From contig JAGWZD010000089.1 of NCBI GenBank assembly GCA_018968995.1, positions 1 to 7,842 of the forward strand: a stretch of DNA of 7,842 nt, read 5' to 3'. Origin of the DNA: Bdellovibrionales bacterium (GTDB taxonomy: Bacteria > Bdellovibrionota > UBA1018). Of the stretch, positions 7,035-7,842 are shown one piece after another. The number at the start of each line of letters is the position of its first letter. The first letter of the stretch is position 1. The translations under genes and the position numbers were made by a program. The notes below the pieces were generated by a model. It searched no databases and had not been told where the DNA came from. It was given only the letters and a program-made list of their open reading frames with translations.

Positions 7035-7842
7035 TCAGAAAATAACCGTTAGGGACGTAAAAACTCGGGAACTCGTGGAATCAAAAATAGAAACGTTGGA
7101 ATCTACGCCATTAGCTCGAAGGACATCGCCCTCATTGCTATGACCCACAGAAATGCTCAATCGAGGGTCAACATCATAGTTTAAGGACTCTCCGGCAGAG
7201 AATGCATGACGAACGCCCCCTTGATAACTCACGCCAATCGAGCGCATGAAGTCGGCCGACAGGGACCACTTCGAATCAAAGGCGTAGGAGAGGTTCGCTA
7301 CATTCGAAACTCTCCAGGCCGTATTCACAGAGCCAGTGCTTGATGTGCTGAATTCATGAAAGGCTCGAGAAATACCGAGCTCATAAGAAACAGATAAGTT
7401 CTGAAGTACGTTTTTTCGTGTGGGGGCAAGATCAGCGCTAAAGCGCGCGGATGACCTTATCGCAGTGATCATGGACTCACGAGAACGGGTCCGCTCACTG
7501 ATGGGAAGAACCACTCCGAGAGACGGACTGATCGATAAATACGAATTTAATTTCGAAGGCTGATGAGAGAACTTAAAAACCGGATCCATGAGAGTAAACG
7601 AAGCCTCTCCATTCCAGTCCTTGGCCGCAGAAAGAATCATCCCAACAGACCATGAGGGCTGGACTCGGTAAGTGGGCATCAACATGAGACTTGAACTCGC
7701 GGAATACGCTTCAGAGCCCATCGGATAGAGATTCGAGCTCATATCCATTACTGCCGTAGTTCGGAGTTTCGACGCTGCTTTGGGCGAGCTTGTCTGAGTT
7801 TGTGCCTGAGCAATCGGGAGGCCCCAAATCAGGACAAGCGAA
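7035..7842 (-). CDS. Outer-membrane beta-barrel protein, 5' end outside window
   Basis: About 268 residues are visible, and the frame stays open to the right edge. The first methionine codon in this stretch (7748) is not the start: upstream of it the frame encodes LVLIWGLPIAQAQ, the core and cleavage region (AQA|Q) of a Sec signal peptide, so only a few N-terminal residues are missing. The mature protein shows repeated alternating beta strands rich in Ser, Tyr and aromatic residues (for example NLSVSYELGISRAF, VANLSYAFDSKWSLSADFM, PRLSISVGHS) joined by turns. Its last strand, SRVFTSLTVIF, ends in Phe, the outer-membrane assembly signal. This supports a small barrel of perhaps ten to twelve strands. 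No family motif was recognised, so channel, transporter or structural role is open. It ends 13 bases before the metalloprotease start and is almost certainly in one operon with it. Confidence 0.8.
   Translation of the reverse strand, partial: SLVLIWGLPIAQAQTQTSSPKAASKLRTTAVMDMSSNLYPMGSEAYSASSSLMLMPTYRVQPSWSVGMILSAAKDWNGEASFTLMDPVFKFSHQPSKLNSYLSISPSLGVVLPISERTRSRESMITAIRSSARFSADLAPTRKNVLQNLSVSYELGISRAFHEFSTSSTGSVNTAWRVSNVANLSYAFDSKWSLSADFMRSIGVSYQGGVRHAFSAGESLNYDVDPRLSISVGHSNEGDVLRANGVDSNVSIFDSTSSRVFTSLTVIF

Noticed and set aside
7746..7748. ATG as the start of the right-hand barrel gene
   Set aside because: The frame is open upstream and encodes most of a signal peptide, so the true start lies beyond 7842.
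1..7842. Defence system, mobile element, CRISPR or RNA gene
   Set aside because: All sequence is explained by four envelope/metabolic genes. No transposase, integrase, nuclease, spaced repeats, tRNA cloverleaf or rRNA-like stretch was seen.

Overview
The window comes from a Gram-negative (diderm) bacterium. It shows two outer-membrane beta-barrel proteins and one very large exported lipoprotein, and base composition is close to half G+C by eye. The style of the envelope proteins (many Ser/Arg-rich barrels, a giant metzincin-type lipoprotein) would fit a Bdellovibrionota/Oligoflexia-like lineage, but this is an impression and not a demonstration.

Layout: two convergent two-gene units meet tail to tail. 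On the + strand the window opens inside ppdK (pyruvate, phosphate dikinase). Its C-terminal half, with the phosphohistidine swivel and the pyruvate/PEP-binding barrel, ends at 1340. After 20 bases comes a complete gene for an OprO/OprP-like porin (1361-2365). On the - strand, reading from the right edge, there is first a 5'-truncated outer-membrane barrel gene (7842 down to 7035). After 13 bases comes a 1547-residue lipoprotein metalloprotease (7021 down to 2378). The two units are separated by only 12 bases (2366-2377), with no recognisable terminator.

Gene relations: the - strand pair looks like an operon in which an outer-membrane barrel and a lipid-anchored metzincin-like zinc protease are made together; a functional complex is plausible but inferred. 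In the + strand pair, PPDK interconverts PEP, AMP and PPi with pyruvate, ATP and Pi, while the porin resembles a family containing phosphate- and pyrophosphate-selective channels. The metabolic link is suggestive only.

The most interesting object is the metalloprotease. Its catalytic centre (HExxHxxGxxH, Met-turn, downstream CxDEDxG...C motif) resembles the large bacterial zinc-dependent metalloprotease families annotated with DUF4953/DUF5117. It adds a long unrecognised N-terminal half, a roughly 180-residue insertion in front of the catalytic helix and a helical C-terminal extension. No RNA genes, mobile elements, CRISPR arrays, integration sites or origins were seen.
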